From Macrotis lagotis (Eukaryota; Chordata; Mammalia; Peramelemorphia; Peramelidae): a DNA stretch of 64,000 bases. The position numbers and the translations under genes are program-made. The stretch's first letter is position 1. Every line of letters starts with the position of its first letter. This document shows, one piece after another, positions 1 through 11,630 of this stretch. The notes under the pieces are model-generated. The model was given only the letters and a program-made list of their open reading frames with translations. It ran no database searches and had not been told where the DNA came from. Location: NCBI RefSeq assembly GCF_037893015.1, contig NC_133663.1, forward strand, positions 744,001 through 808,000. The letters run 5' to 3'.

Positions 1-429
1 ACTCTTCAGAGCCTGGAGAAAGCCAGCTCCTGGCTCCTCAGAGCAGTCTTTTTGAGACCTGGTCTTTAGGCTCTGGCAGCCCTTTGGGCCTCCTATTCTG
101 CACATGCCCAAGACTGTCAGGGTTCTGCCAAAATGAGGTACCCAGAGCTATAGTCGGTGATCAGGGCTGTGCTAATGGGGTAATGGGGCAGAGTGCTCAG
201 GCAAACTCCCTTAAGGGAAGGGGAGTACTTTACCTCCTTAAGGAAGATTTCATGACATTACCTAGGAGGGATCCAACACTTAGAGATTGAAGTGACTTCA
301 AATGACATATTTAGGTCAAACCCCTCTTTTACTAGAGGAGGAAACTGAGGCCCAGAGTGGTCAGGTGACTTACCATGGTTCAGCTAGGAGATAATTAGCA
401 CTTCAGAGACTCCACTCACATGTTTTTCT

Positions 430-694
430 TATGTTAATTTGTTGTTTTGTTATGTTGTTTTTCATTTGTGTCTAACTCTTCATGACCCCACTTGGATTTT
501 CCTTGACAAAGATACTGGGTGGGTTTGCCATTTACTCCTCCAGCTCATTTTACAAATGGAGAACCAGAGGTCCACAGGATTAAGTGACTTGACCAGGGTC
601 ATACTGACAGTAAATGTCAGAAACCAGATTTGAACTCAGGAAGATGAATTTTCTGCCTTCAGGCCCTGTGCTTTGTGCACTCAGGGACCCCTGG
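430..694 (-). repeat. tRNA-derived SINE, long-tail type (type B), decayed
   Basis: Reading the minus strand, the copy ends in the tail that also occurs at 9836, 16607 and 58218, with 'aaccccaaatggg...gaagagtc'-like sequence. On the plus strand this appears as 'tgtctaactcttcatgacccc' followed by 'ttttacaaatgga' and 'agatttgaactcagg'. The copy is diverged and its ends are approximate. Confidence 0.7.
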
Positions 695-849
695 CCACTC
701 ATTTTTATGTCAATTAGATGATGCTAAATGTATAAGTGCCTTGGATCCTTCATCAGAACTTAGACATGGGGGGGGGGGGCTCAAGTGCTGATTGATATAA
801 ATGAGTTCTTCCAACATCCCCCACCTCCCTGATCAGTCAAATAAACAAT

Positions 850-1860
850 ATGGAGCATTTGGCTTGTGACAGTGTCTAAGAGAAATTCTCAGGATACAAA
901 GAAATGAGGAATGGGAGGATACACTCAGGCCCTGGCAGATGAGTAGAAGATCAGCTGGAGGGGAAGAGACTGTAGAGGCAGAGAGGCCAATGAGGAGGTC
1001 ACTGTGATTGTTCAACATGTAGGTGATGAACCTGAACTGGGCTTGTAGCTTCCTGGATAGAAGGAGCCAGTTGAAAGAATCAGCAATAGACTGCATAGGT
1101 GGGATGACTGAAGCAGAGAAAATGACTCTAGGATCATGATCCTTGGTACCTGGAAAGATCCAGTAATGAAGAGGGGAAGGTTTGGGGCAAAAGATGCTGA
1201 GATGTCCTGGAACCTCCCCCTGGAAATGTCCAACAAGCAATAGGGTGATGTGAGCCTGTAAGCTTGGTCAGACTAGAGGTGGCTGTCTGTATCTGAGAAC
1301 TGTCTCCACAGAGGTGATCACTGAACTATGGGAGCTGCTGAACTTGTCAAGTAAGCTCATGTAGAATGGAGAGAGTAAGGACGGGAACAAAGGGAGGAAG
1401 GAAGTAAAGATGTATTAAGAACCAACTATGTGCCTGCCCTATGGTAGGTGCCACTTTTGCCAATTTACTTCCTTTGATCCTTCAGGACAAAAGAGATTAG
1501 GTCAGAGGCTGGGGAGCACCCACTTCTAGTAAGCTGAACACAGTGAAGAAAAAAGATACTGAAAGGTGAGTGGTCCACCAGATGGGAAGAGAACCAGGTG
1601 GAGCAACATCACAAAAGCCTAAGAAGAGAGTCTGCAGGAAATGTGTGTTCAGCGGGGTCAGAGGCTGCCAAGAGGTCAAGAATCATAAGAATGGTTTGCC
1701 AACTAAAAGGTCATGGGCAACTTTGGAGAAGGCAATTTCAGTTGAATGATAGAGGAAGGAGTCAGATTGCAGAGGGTTTAGAAGAGAATAAGAGAGTAGG
1801 AGTATGGATGCCTTTCATCAGAGTTTGATCAGAAAAGAGAAGAATTCATGGGACAATAGC
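850..1860. repeat. Probable relic of a CR1/L2-type LINE
   Basis: The stretch 1640-1810 contains phrases such as 'aagaggtcaagaatcataag', 'gcaactttggagaaggcaat' and 'cagattgcagagggttta'. I recognise these from ancient CR1/L2-related LINE copies in mammals, here in antisense. No intact frame remains. The boundaries and the exact family are uncertain. Confidence 0.4.
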
Positions 1861-1917
1861 TAGTGGGAATGCACAGGTCAGGTGAAGATTCTTTTAAAGA
1901 TGGAGATGAAAATAAGA

Positions 1918-1920
1918 AAG

Positions 1921-1959
<39 letters not shown>

Positions 1960-2226
1960 GAGGGAGGGAGGGAGGAAGAAACAAAGAAAAGAAACAAAGA
2001 AAGAAACAAAGAAGAAACAAAGAAAGAAAAGATACAAAGAAAGAGAAAAGGGAAGAAAGAAACAAAGAAAGAAAAGATGAAAGAAAGAAAGGGAGGGAGG
2101 GAGGAAGGAAGGAAGGAAGGAAGGAAGAAAGAAAGAAAGAAAGAAACAAAGAAACAAAGAAACAAAGAAACAAAGAAACAAAGAAAGAAAGAAAGAAAGA
2201 AAGAAAAAGAAAGAAAGAAAGAAAGA
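1918..2226 (+). repeat. Long purine tract, (GAAA)n/(GGAA)n/(AAAC)n microsatellite
   Basis: More than 300 bases are almost entirely A and G on the plus strand. The tract is made of blocks of GAAA, GGGA, GGAA and GAAACAAA units, with a few C interruptions. The long open frames on both strands here are compositional artefacts. Confidence 0.97.
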
Positions 2227-3309
2227 TGGAGGTGACCTGAAGTATAGGTTTGTAGATCGCTGGGAAGGAGCCAATATGTAGTGAGAGTTAGATTAGGATA
2301 AGAGTGAAGTTAGGATGTTCTAGAAGATTTAGGAGTGCATAGGAGTGAAGGTGTGAACACATACTTTTGGGATTTGCCTCAGGAGGGAGAAAGGCATCTT
2401 GTCTTGTGAGACGTGAATAGAAAGAATAGAAAATGGGAGAATAGGTCTGAGTGGTGTCCAATGGGTTGTTCTTGGCAAAAGGTCTCAATGTGAGGGGATG
2501 ACAAGAATTGAGGTCTTATAGCTGAGAGGAAAGGGGAGTTGTGGGACGTTGGAGGAGGAGTGAGAGGAGTTTCTTTGGAAAGTGGTATAGGGAACTGATG
2601 AGGAAGAAAAAGAACGCTTGCTTCGCTATACAGTGAGGACCCAGTTAGGGAGTGGAACAGACCCAAGCAAAGAAGGTGCTGTGATTTTCTCAGAAGTTAG
2701 TGAGTAGGAGGATCAAAAGAGGCATGAACTCCCAGCCTGGCCCCAGGACTTCTCAGAAGCCTCCTCCCACTCTCTTCTTCATTGCCCTTATATCGGATGC
2801 AAAGGGGCCTTTTCTCCACAACAAGGTCAACACTTCTATCTGCCCTTGATCACTCCCTTACAGGAAATATGAATTAGATGAGGTCAATTAATCCATCAAC
2901 AATAACTTCTTCTATAGAGACATTGTGGGGGATCCAGGACACCTTTTCTTGGTTAAATATTGGGAAACTAAGTCACCCAAAGATGATTGACTTGCTCAAG
3001 TCCTGACTTAGGCCCCTTGTTTATCAGTTGAGGGTTCTTTTCACTACCCATTTACTCTCTGCAAGCTCTTCTCCTTGTGCTATTCCTGCTGCCATACCCT
3101 TGCCAAGTTGTACCCTCTTCATCTGTGCCTACCCAAGTTTTCTTCCTCCTTGAAGCCCGACTTTGAGCTTCAGTTCATGATGCTTCCACCTTCTTCTAAA
3201 TAACAGCTGAGATGGAAGAACATGTGGACATTTATAAATAACTTCCTAATCTCCTCATCTCAGTCCTGAAAGGGGATCATCACGGTATTACCTAGTTATG
3301 TGCAAAATA

Positions 3310-3645
3310 GATGTACCCATTGACTTTGGAGTCAGGAGGACAGGAGCTTGAAATCCATTCTCAGACACCTGCCCCTTACTAGCTGTATGTCCTTGGGCAA
3401 ATCACTTAACCCTGATTGTCTTGCATCCAGGGTCATCTCTAGTCATTCTGAATCATATCTGGCCACTGGACTCAGATGACTCTAGAGGAGCCAGTGAGGC
3501 TGGGGACTTGGCACAGCACTCCCTCACCCTAATCCAGTTCATGTGCTTGTCATGGCATCACCTCCCTGATGCCATGGTCTTCTCTGAGAATGAGAAAACA
3601 ACAAAAACAAGAAGAAACTAAGAAGAAACAAGAAGAAACTAAGGG
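3310..3645 (+). repeat. tRNA-derived SINE with Mar1-like tail (type C)
   Basis: The tRNA-related part ('ttgggcaaatcacttaaccc') is followed by a distinct tail ('gggtcatctctagtcattct', 'atggcatcacctccctgatg', 'ccatggtcttctctgag') and an A-rich end. The same tail appears inverted at 10135, 29575, 40425 and 57325. I call it a marsupial CORE-SINE resembling Mar1; the exact subfamily is uncertain. Confidence 0.75.
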
Positions 3646-4984
3646 TCTGGGGTATTGCCTTTTTGAGCCTAGCCCGGGAGAATCTCCGGAGGGGCAGGTG
3701 GCAGATTGAAGTTCACAGAAGCAGCCTGGATCTGAACCTTGGCCATGGTCATGGATACATAGTAGCACAGGTTTGCCACTGTCATTGTCATGGATACATA
3801 GTAATGGGGTTCAGAAGGTCCAAGGGATGTTATTGCCCGGTGGAAGGAAAGAGCAGAAGAACAGTTTCTTCCAAGCTTCGGGGTCAATCAGCAGCTCCAC
3901 ATTGGTAGGACAATGAGACCCTTTGCCAGGAAGCTACTGCCACCCTCTGTCAAAGATGGACTCCTCCTGGTGCAGCACTTTGGAAACTAACCCAGCTCAG
4001 CCCTGGAAGTGAAGCTACCTTTGGAAAAGCAGTTGATGAGCCTAATCAGTCCCATGAAACTTTCTGCACTAGGAAAAAATGCCAGCTCTGCCCTGGGTTA
4101 AAGGTCTTCATCCTGAGGTATCAGATAGTTGAAGAGGTGACTTTAAAATGTCTGTAGATAGTAGAGGAACTCCCACTTAGAACCCCTTCCCCTTTCTCCC
4201 TTCCTTTCCCTTCCTCATTTCCCCTTTCCCCCTCTCTTCCTCCACTCCCCTTTCCCTTCCCTCTCCCCTACCCCTCCCTCCACCCAGGAAACTGGCAGCT
4301 GGAACTAGGTTGCAGAAAAGGCCTTTGGAATATTTATGAGCAAGAAGAGAATTCTGTGAAAGGTCACCCCATTCAGGCCAGCTTTACCAGGGGCTGATGG
4401 GAGTTGAGGAAGGGGCTGTCATTCATACCAGGTTTCCAAGGCCTTTCTCAGACTAGGAGCCAGTTTTTACTCAGTCCCCAGGGCTGAGCAATGGGGGCAC
4501 CCTGTGGAGGTGGACCAGCCCTAAGGGTGCTGATTTCTAGAGGAAGTTCTCTCTCAAATGAAATGAATATTTGTCCCTGGAATAAGTAGAGACTAATTAG
4601 TAATTAAACAGAAGAGAAGGGCTGTCTTGGCTGAGGGCTTGGGGGTCTTGTCCATGGTCAGAGGGTGAGAGAGATCAAGGGAACATAATTCAATGGATTG
4701 TAGAGTCTGTTGTAGACTCCCACTGTAGAGGAGGTTAAGAAAGGAGAGTTTAAGGTTCCCTTTGCTGTGCAGGCCCCTGAGCTGAACAATTGTTGGCCTT
4801 CCAGGAATTCACAGATACTTGGGGGGAGGCAGCTTCCACAGAGGATGCAGAAGACATGTCACACATAACTTGGGGGCCAAGTGAGCCCAGACTCTCCTCA
4901 TCAGAGTGATAGTCAAGATCTGATAGGATGGTGACAGCTATGGGAGGATATTTGAGGACAGTGTCAAGAATATTGGATGGGGGA

Positions 4985-5160
4985 AAGAGGATCCATAGTC
5001 CAGCACCACCATTGACTAGCTATGTGGCCACAGGCCAGTCATTTCTTTCTGAACCTCAAGCTCATCCTCCATAAGCTAATAGGAAGGAGGACAGTAGATT
5101 AGATGATTTATTTCCCTTCCAACATTCTACAGTCTAGGAAGCAAAATCTTCCATACTGTT
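4985..5160 (+). repeat. MIR-like SINE fragment
   Basis: 'gctatgtggccacaggccagtc' and the downstream 'acctcaagctcatcctccataa' fit a decayed MIR or related CORE-SINE. The ends are ragged and no target duplication is visible. Confidence 0.45.
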
Positions 5161-5415
5161 CCTAAAGGTTTTCAGGCACAGAGATTTGCAAGCCTCCAAA
5201 GCTCATTCATCATTTCCCCCATAAACCCCACCTCCTCTCAAATGGAGACCAATGGTAACTGCATCTTCTTTCAAAGAATTCTTTGCTTGGGTCAGTATCC
5301 AAACCCCCAGTTCACAAGTTCTCACCATTAGTCTCTTTTACTACACCAAATCAGGGTGAGCATCAAAGCAAAAGGAATTTAATAAGAACAAAAACAGCAA
5401 AAGAAGTGACAAGGA

Positions 5416-5565
5416 GGGGCAGCTAGGTGGCATAGTGGATAAAGTACCGGCCTTGGAGGCAGGAGTACCTGGGTTCAAATCCGGTCTCAGACACTTAATA
5501 ATTACCTAGCTGTGTGGCCTTGGGCAAGTCACTTAACCCCATTTGCCTCGCAAAAACCTAAAAAA
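5416..5565 (+). repeat. tRNA-derived SINE, short type (type A), full length
   Basis: The copy runs from 'ggggcagctaggtggc' through 'ttcaaatccggtctcagaca' and 'ttaataattacctagctgtg' to a short A-rich tail. It is flanked by a perfect 12-base target-site duplication, AAGTGACAAGGA, at 5404-5415 and 5566-5577. The intact duplication implies a fairly recent insertion. Confidence 0.92.
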
Positions 5566-6298
5566 AAGTGACAAGGAAAAGTCTTACATTCACACAGGGG
5601 CAAGTAAGGGAACATGTATGGGAAAGGAGGTATTTATAAGGGAATTCACCTCATTAGGGAATAGGGACAGCCTGGAGAACCCACAATACTGGCAAAGACT
5701 AGATTCCAGATGCAAGCCTCATCTGCCTCTGAAGCTATCATTTGCTCCTTCTCTGCATATGCCGATGCCATGGGCTGGTCCGATGATGTTATCTGTCAGG
5801 TTGCTTTTCCATTGGGTTGTGGCTGAATTGTGATTGGCTTCTTTGCTGAAATGTCTTTTTTTGCTGTGCTGTCGACCTCTGGCTCCCATTAAATAGCAAC
5901 ACTGCAGTCCCTTCCCAAAAGGCTCATTTCTGAGATAACTCACACCCCCAAGGCTATTTCAACTCTTTTATGAGTCAGATCTACAATCCCACTCAGTCAT
6001 CCAGCAAAACTGTTTAGATCAAGGCTGTCTTTTGTTTCCACCTCAGTAGTTACTACCCTAGAGCTGTCTATTAGGAGAAACTTTTCCTTTGTCTTCCCAT
6101 CATACCTCTGGCAGACAGTACTGGCCATATAGATTATATTGAAGTTTTATTTTAGCCACAGTAAAAGGGTAGAGTGGAGCTGGTAACCTTTGTTTTACAC
6201 TACTGTGGTAGGATCCAACTCTTGGTTCTCATTTCTCTTATGTCTATTGTCCCATTTTGGGGCTGTTAGATGACCTCAAAACTCTCCAGTACTAACAC

Positions 6299-6300
<2 letters not shown>

Positions 6301-6387
<87 letters not shown>
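6301..6387 (+). repeat. Compound (CA)n(GA)n microsatellite
   Basis: About 34 bases of CA dinucleotides pass directly into about 50 bases of GA dinucleotides. Confidence 0.98.
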
Positions 6388-6390
<3 letters not shown>

Positions 6391-9029
6391 TTTAGAGAAT
6401 AAAGAATCAAAAAAGAAAGCCTCGGGAAATACTACCTCCTCCAATGTCAGTCAAGAGTCCAGTCTGTGCACATCACACATTGAGTCTGCACAGTCTAATG
6501 AGGTTTGGATTCTCCCACACCTTACAGTGAATTTATACCTACAGCATCAAACATGTAAGTTGGCATATTTCTCCTACACTTTTTCTCCTTAAGGCTAAAC
6601 GCTCTTCTTCAACCAAATGCATTTGTAATTGCTGAATGCCAGGCACTAATAATATAAGGGTTGGAGAGATACAGAGGAAGAGAGGGCTGCAAATATGATA
6701 CCACAATGGCAGCTAAGGCAGCTGTTTATTTCCTCCAGGCCCCTGTGACCCCCTTCTCCAGAGCACAGACTGACTCCAACTTCAGCCACAGATGGGGTCC
6801 TGTCCAGACCTTAGATTGACAAACCAGGCTTGCTCAGTCCGAGCACATTATGGGGATCCAGCTCAAGGGAGGCATTCTTCTGCTGTCAGTGGGGAAAAGG
6901 ATAAGCATCTTCTCCACAAAGAAGTCACATTTTCTGGTCCTGCTGAAGAGAGGAGATGAGAAAGAACACACAGCTAGGTGTGGATGACAGCGGAGCCTTG
7001 GTGAGCACTGGGATGGAGGTGCCAATAATTATTTCTGATAATTAACAAAGACAACTATCTTCCCCTGTTCTGATTGCCTCCAGACAGCCTGAAAGAAAGG
7101 CTGCATAATTAATCCTCAAATGGAAGACTCCTTGCAAATCCTTAGAGGTTATTTTAAGGAGTTTTTTGAAGGGAGTCATCTCCATAATAAAAATTACCTG
7201 TCACTTCTCAGCCTCAGGAACTGATGATTTTGGAGAAAGCTAAGAGTACCATTTGTGGCAGTGAAAGATAAAGTCCAGACGTCATTACCCTCCAGAAGCC
7301 CATATCAAAAAAGAATCCCAAGATACTAGGATGGTTAGGTGCCTTCTTTGTTTTACAGCAGGGGAAACTCAGGTACAGTAACCCAAAAGGCCTGAGGATA
7401 CAAGTGGAGTTAGTGTCGGACCAAGATTAGACTCCTGGTCTCCCAAACTCTTCCAGAGGACCCCCCACCATGTCCTGATCTAAAATGATCTAAGGTTTGA
7501 CAAAAGGGTAGCCAGATCATCCAGTGATACAGATTTAGCTCCTGCTAGTGCTGGGATTTCTACCCCCTCCCTTGGAGGATGAAGAAGGAGAGGAGCACAA
7601 GAAGAGAAGGAAGAAGAAGAAGAGGAGAAGAAGGATAAGGGTCATGGATTCTCTGAGGATATATTGAGTTTGAGCTGATAGTCAACACTCCAAAAGGACA
7701 AGTCCTATAAGCACCTAGAGATGCAAGGCTTTGGTTCAGATAAAATTTTAGAACTAATTAAGCCATGGCAAAATATTCTAGATTCTGGGCTTAAATAGAC
7801 TAAGTCTAGTCTTGAATATCTTGTCTCCCCAATCCACCAAAATCAGATCTCATTTAATTCATTACTCTCCTCCCCTATTTAGAGTGACCACCTCTTTCCC
7901 ATAATACTCACACTACCCAAAGAGCACATGGGAGAAGGACCAAGTCCCACTCACCACTTTATTGGGGTCTTCACCCCTTGTTGATCCTCCAGTCTCATGG
8001 TATAAACCTCTTCTCCCCAGAAGGATGAATCTCCCAAGGGGTTGCTCATTTTCTTTCTAGAGCACTGGAATCTTCAATTTGGAGGCCAAAACCCTTCTCT
8101 TAAATGATGTGGATAGGCCATGCAAGATGGTCATTGATATATGAAGATGATTTTTTCCACCCCTAGAGACCCAGGCCACTCCTCCTTCCATAACTCTCCA
8201 CCTTGCAAAAGTACATCTGACCCACCTTTTACAAATGCAGAACACAGGGGTAACCCTGACCCCAAGGAATCTCAGTCAATCAACTTATCCTCAATCAATG
8301 AAATCAAAGTCCCAAACAAGAGTTGACCACCCTGAAAATTCATCCAGTTCATCAGAGTTGTGAGAATTGCAATCCTAGAGTGAGAGGAAATCATGTTCAG
8401 TCAAGGAGAGAGAGGACCAAGGACAAAGTCTAACTCAGACAAGACCACACAGCAAGCTCGCCTGGGCTTCCAGGAGGCAGTCTGTCTGCTCCTGATAATG
8501 GGTAAAAATCTGAGTGAGGCTTCAGTAGGGGAGTGCTCAGCAGGTGGATCATGTGGCCCCTTGAGAGGCCATGTGGATTTTCTAGGCTAGAATAAAGCAG
8601 GGTCAATGGCTGAGAGTAGAATGTGAATGTCTACAGAGTACACCAGTGACTCTGAAGAATCAGAGGGTTGTGCCACACTAAACGCATGAGTAAGAGGGAG
8701 GCCTTCCCTGATCATAGCTGTGTGCCATACATGCTCTCTGCTCAGGTGTGACACCTACCCTGGTGGCTGTGGTGACCTTTGGATGAGTCCATTCTTTATG
8801 TCACTAATCTTTCAATATAATTCATTTAAATATCCTTTGCTTTGGCCAAGCATGCTCTTTCTCATTGATTCAGTCAAAGGAAACACATTGGTGGGGGCTC
8901 ATGATAGTTCTAATTTTGAATAGATGCTGAGCCACATGCATTAGGTACCTGAGCTAGGGGCTGGATTCTACATAGTCCAGATATAAGTGAAGTTCTGGGG
9001 CCTTCATAAAAACCTTTGGAGTATGTGCC

Positions 9030-9155
9030 ACAGTTATTATCCATATCCTTTTGCATATGGGGACACTGAGGTTCAGGGACGTTATAATTTTCCCCATGGT
9101 CCCCCAGCTACTGTATGGTGAAGCTGGAACTTCTGACTAGTGTTCCAGGGATCTT
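9030..9155 (-). repeat. MIR fragment
   Basis: 'ttattatccatatccttttgc', 'ggggacactgaggttcaggg' and 'ggtcccccagctactgtatg' follow the antisense MIR core. The copy is strongly diverged. Confidence 0.55.
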
Positions 9156-9744
9156 CTGTGAGACAGTGTAATTTGAAGTCACTCTCTCTTTAGGATCACA
9201 GGCCCAGTCAACTAGGGCCCACATATGTGATACCTTGGCAGCTGACCTTAGAGGGGTTCTGATCACACTGCCCCAAGGTAGGCTCAACTGGATCCATTAT
9301 TTGGAATCCATGCCTCAAAAGGGTCAAATCTCTCCCCTCTTCTAGCCCCAAGGAAACCCTACAAGACAGGTGAGTATCCCATTGAAGAGCCAGGAGGGGA
9401 CCCATTCTAGGTGAGACAAACACCAATCACCCCCACCTCAAGTCTTGATGGAGACAGCCTTGAACCCCAAGGTCAAGAGCCAGGACTAGTTGTGGCCCCT
9501 GGAAGCTCTGTTTCCAATACTCCCTTGCATCCACTTGTGAAGATGGGACCTGGTGGCTGCCTCTGCCAGTGCTGCAGGTCCCACCCTCACCCCACCCTCT
9601 GTGGTCACATCTCCTAAGGACCCTGAAAAGAAAACCCTCCTTCAGACATGCCAGGCTATCCAGCGGTGCAGTGTGTGGTCATATCCATGGCAGTGATGAA
9701 TACTAAATGGGATAGATTCCCATCCACAGCCCCCTGCATCCAAA

Positions 9745-10130
9745 AGATCACAGAACCTGGTAGCTTTAAGATTTGTTAACTCATTTAATCCTCACAGTCA
9801 GTCTGGGAGGAAGGTGATGTTATTATCACCCTTTTGTTGCTGTTGTTCAGACATGACTGGCACTTTGTGACCCATATGAGATTTTTTCTTGGTAAAGATA
9901 CTAGAGTAGTTTGCCATTTTCTTCTCCAGTTCATTTTACAGATGAAGAAACTGAGGCAAGTACAGTTAAGTACCTACAGTCCCACAATTAGTAAATATCT
10001 GAGATCAGATTTGAACTCAGGTCTTTCTGACTCCAGATTCTGCACTCTAGCCACTATACCACCTAGCTGTCCCTTTTATAGATGAAGAAACTGAGAATGA
10101 GAACAGTCAAGTCACTTGCCAGGATCACTG
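9745..10130 (-). repeat. MIR split by a younger SINE
   Basis: One half of the MIR ('ctcatttaatcctcacagtc' up to 'ttattatcaccc') lies at 9745-9828. The other half ('atagatgaagaaactgagaa', 'cacttgccaggatcact') lies at 10078-10130. The type B SINE between them interrupts what was a single element. Confidence 0.7.
9836..10070 (-). repeat. Type B SINE inserted into a MIR
   Basis: This minus-strand SINE carries 'gtttgccattttcttctcc', 'cattttacagatgaagaaac' and the head box 'ccacctagctgtccc'. It is flanked by the 7-base direct repeat CCCTTTT at 9829-9835 and 10071-10077, which fits a target-site duplication within the host MIR. Confidence 0.8.
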
Positions 10131-10134
10131 ACAT

Positions 10135-10440
10135 GTTTGTCCTTTCTTCTCAAAGAAGACCATGACATTAGGGAGGTGATGTCATGACAATTGAGTGAAT
10201 TGGATTGGAGTGAGGGGGTAAGTCACTAGTTTCACTTTCTTCTGCAGAGACATTTGGCAATAGAGCCAGATAGGAATTAGGATGACTGGAGATAGCCCTG
10301 GATAAGGGGCAATCAGGGTGAAGTGACTTGCCCAAGATCTCCCAACTAGTAAGTGTCAAGAATCTGAAGTTGGATTTGAATTCCCATCCACCTGAATCCA
10401 AGGTCAGTGCTCTATCCACTGTGCCACCTAGCAGTTGCTC
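10135..10440 (-). repeat. Type C (Mar1-like) SINE, antisense
   Basis: It begins with 'tgtcctttcttctcaaagaag', continues 'gaggtgatgtcatgacaat' and ends in the tRNA-like head 'tctatccactgtgccacct'. It is the antisense counterpart of the element at 3310. Confidence 0.8.
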
Positions 10441-10965
10441 CAGCATCACTAACTCCCAGGTACCTGGTCCACCTGATTCTCATTTTATCTTCAGCACCCC
10501 CTAGAGGCCACTTCAAGTTGTCTGGTCCTCTCCATGTTGTTTCCCCTACCAGAATGGGAGCACCCTGAGAGCAGGAATCACCTGACTTTTCTATCTGTAT
10601 CCCCAGGGTTTGGCACAAATCAAATACTTCATTGATGCAGTGCCAGCCTTTTTGTCCTAGGTAGCCTTTGTTCCTGCACTGTCCTGCCCTGCCCTGGGCC
10701 TCATTTGACTGGTTCCTGTCTGAGCTTCCCATGTGCATAGCCAGGCCAGGAATCTCCAGAGGAGTGCTCTGGCTTGCCATCATCTCACCATGGCCCCCAG
10801 ACACCTTGAGTAGGACAGGACACATTGTCTTTCACTTACCTGCACAAGCCCAGAGAACACATGGGCAGAGAAGGGAGTGGGGGTGGAGAGGGAAGAGGCC
10901 CCCCTAGAATAGATTGCTGAGGGGTATTAGATCTGATTCGGACCCTGAGAACTGGTTTCATTTTT

Positions 10966-11114
10966 TTATTTTTTTTTTAGGTTTTTGCAAGGCAATGGGG
11001 TTAAGTGGCTTGCCAAGGCCACACAGCTAGGCTGTTATTAAGTGTCTGGGGCTGGATTTGAACTCAGGTACTCCTGACTCCAGGGCTGGTGCTCTATCCA
11101 CTGCACCACCTAGC
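10966..11114 (-). repeat. Type A SINE abutting the AIPL1 poly(A) region
   Basis: This antisense type A copy has its T-rich tail end at 10966 and its head 'ccactgcaccacctagc' at 11114. It is flanked by the 14-base direct repeat CTGGTTTCATTTTT at 10952-10965 and 11115-11128. The target site therefore overlaps the presumed AIPL1 poly(A) signal. Confidence 0.9.
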
Positions 11115-11125
11115 CTGGTTTCATT

Positions 11126-11131
11126 TTTATT
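11126..11131 (-). promoter_or_regulatory. AIPL1: Candidate AIPL1 poly(A) signal
   Basis: AATAAA on the minus strand lies about 300 bases past the AIPL1 stop codon and is the first such hexamer met after it. A second AATAAA, at 10965-10970, lies beyond the SINE that was inserted at this point. Confidence 0.6.
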
Positions 11132-11427
11132 TCTAAATAAACAGAGCATTGAGAGCTGATCCTGCTGGCAAAGTGACTGAACCCTGCCCAGCCCAGAGAG
11201 TGGACAGAGGGGTGCTGTCCTATGACTGAAGGACCTTCTCCAGTGGAGGAGGTCCAGAGCAGGGGTGTTCCACCATGGGACCCTCAGAGAATGAATTCAG
11301 TGCTTTCAAATACTACATACAACAAGCCAAACTCTAGGTCAGTGGACCCATCCCTCAGTCCCTCCTAACTTGGTGTTGTGAGCACAGCCCCAGTAGGCTG
11401 CTCCCTGCCTCTGGCCCTTCTCTAGGC

Positions 11428-11630
11428 TTAGCCCAGCATGTTCCTGCAGCGGCGCCTCTCCTCCTCCCGCTGCTCCTCCATCCGGATCTCTAGTACCCTC
11501 AGCTCCTTCCTCACTGCCTTCTGCATGGCAGGGTCCAGTTCCAGAACCTTCTGCAGGTCTGCTTTGGCCTCTGCTTCATTCCACACCTCGGCATGTGCTC
11601 TGGCCCTCACATAGTAGGCCTTTGCAATAC
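11428..11630 (-). CDS. AIPL1: AIPL1 exon 6 (last coding exon)
   Basis: Encodes the third TPR and its C-terminal helix ([26 protein letters not shown]). It ends RCRNMLG and then TAA at 11430-11428. The acceptor is tctcctgcag, and the first two bases complete a glycine codon split with exon 5. No proline-rich extension follows. Confidence 0.96.

Larger units (their letters stand above)
1..11110. other. Intergenic region downstream of AIPL1, no gene seen
   Basis: No open frame here resembles a known protein or has a plausible exon structure. The sequence holds decayed interspersed repeats (SINE, MIR and CR1/L2-like pieces listed separately), a long purine tract at 1918-2226 and a CA/GA microsatellite at 6301-6387. 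In human the next gene on this side is WSCD1, and nothing of it is recognisable here. Stretches 3650-4980 and 5600-8990 show no recognisable repeat apart from the microsatellite; the AT-rich block 7020-7250 is discussed under findings. Confidence 0.7.

Noticed and set aside
1829-2274. Several Lys/Glu-rich and Phe/Leu-rich frames
   Set aside because: They are translations of the purine microsatellite in different frames.
5416-5565. tRNA gene
   Set aside because: The tRNA-like boxes belong to the head of a SINE with an A-rich tail and target duplication. No functional cloverleaf is expected, and the same sequence recurs many times.
1-11110. Part of WSCD1, the expected neighbouring gene
   Set aside because: No stretch resembles a WSC or sulfotransferase domain or a plausible exon of that gene; it probably lies further to the left.
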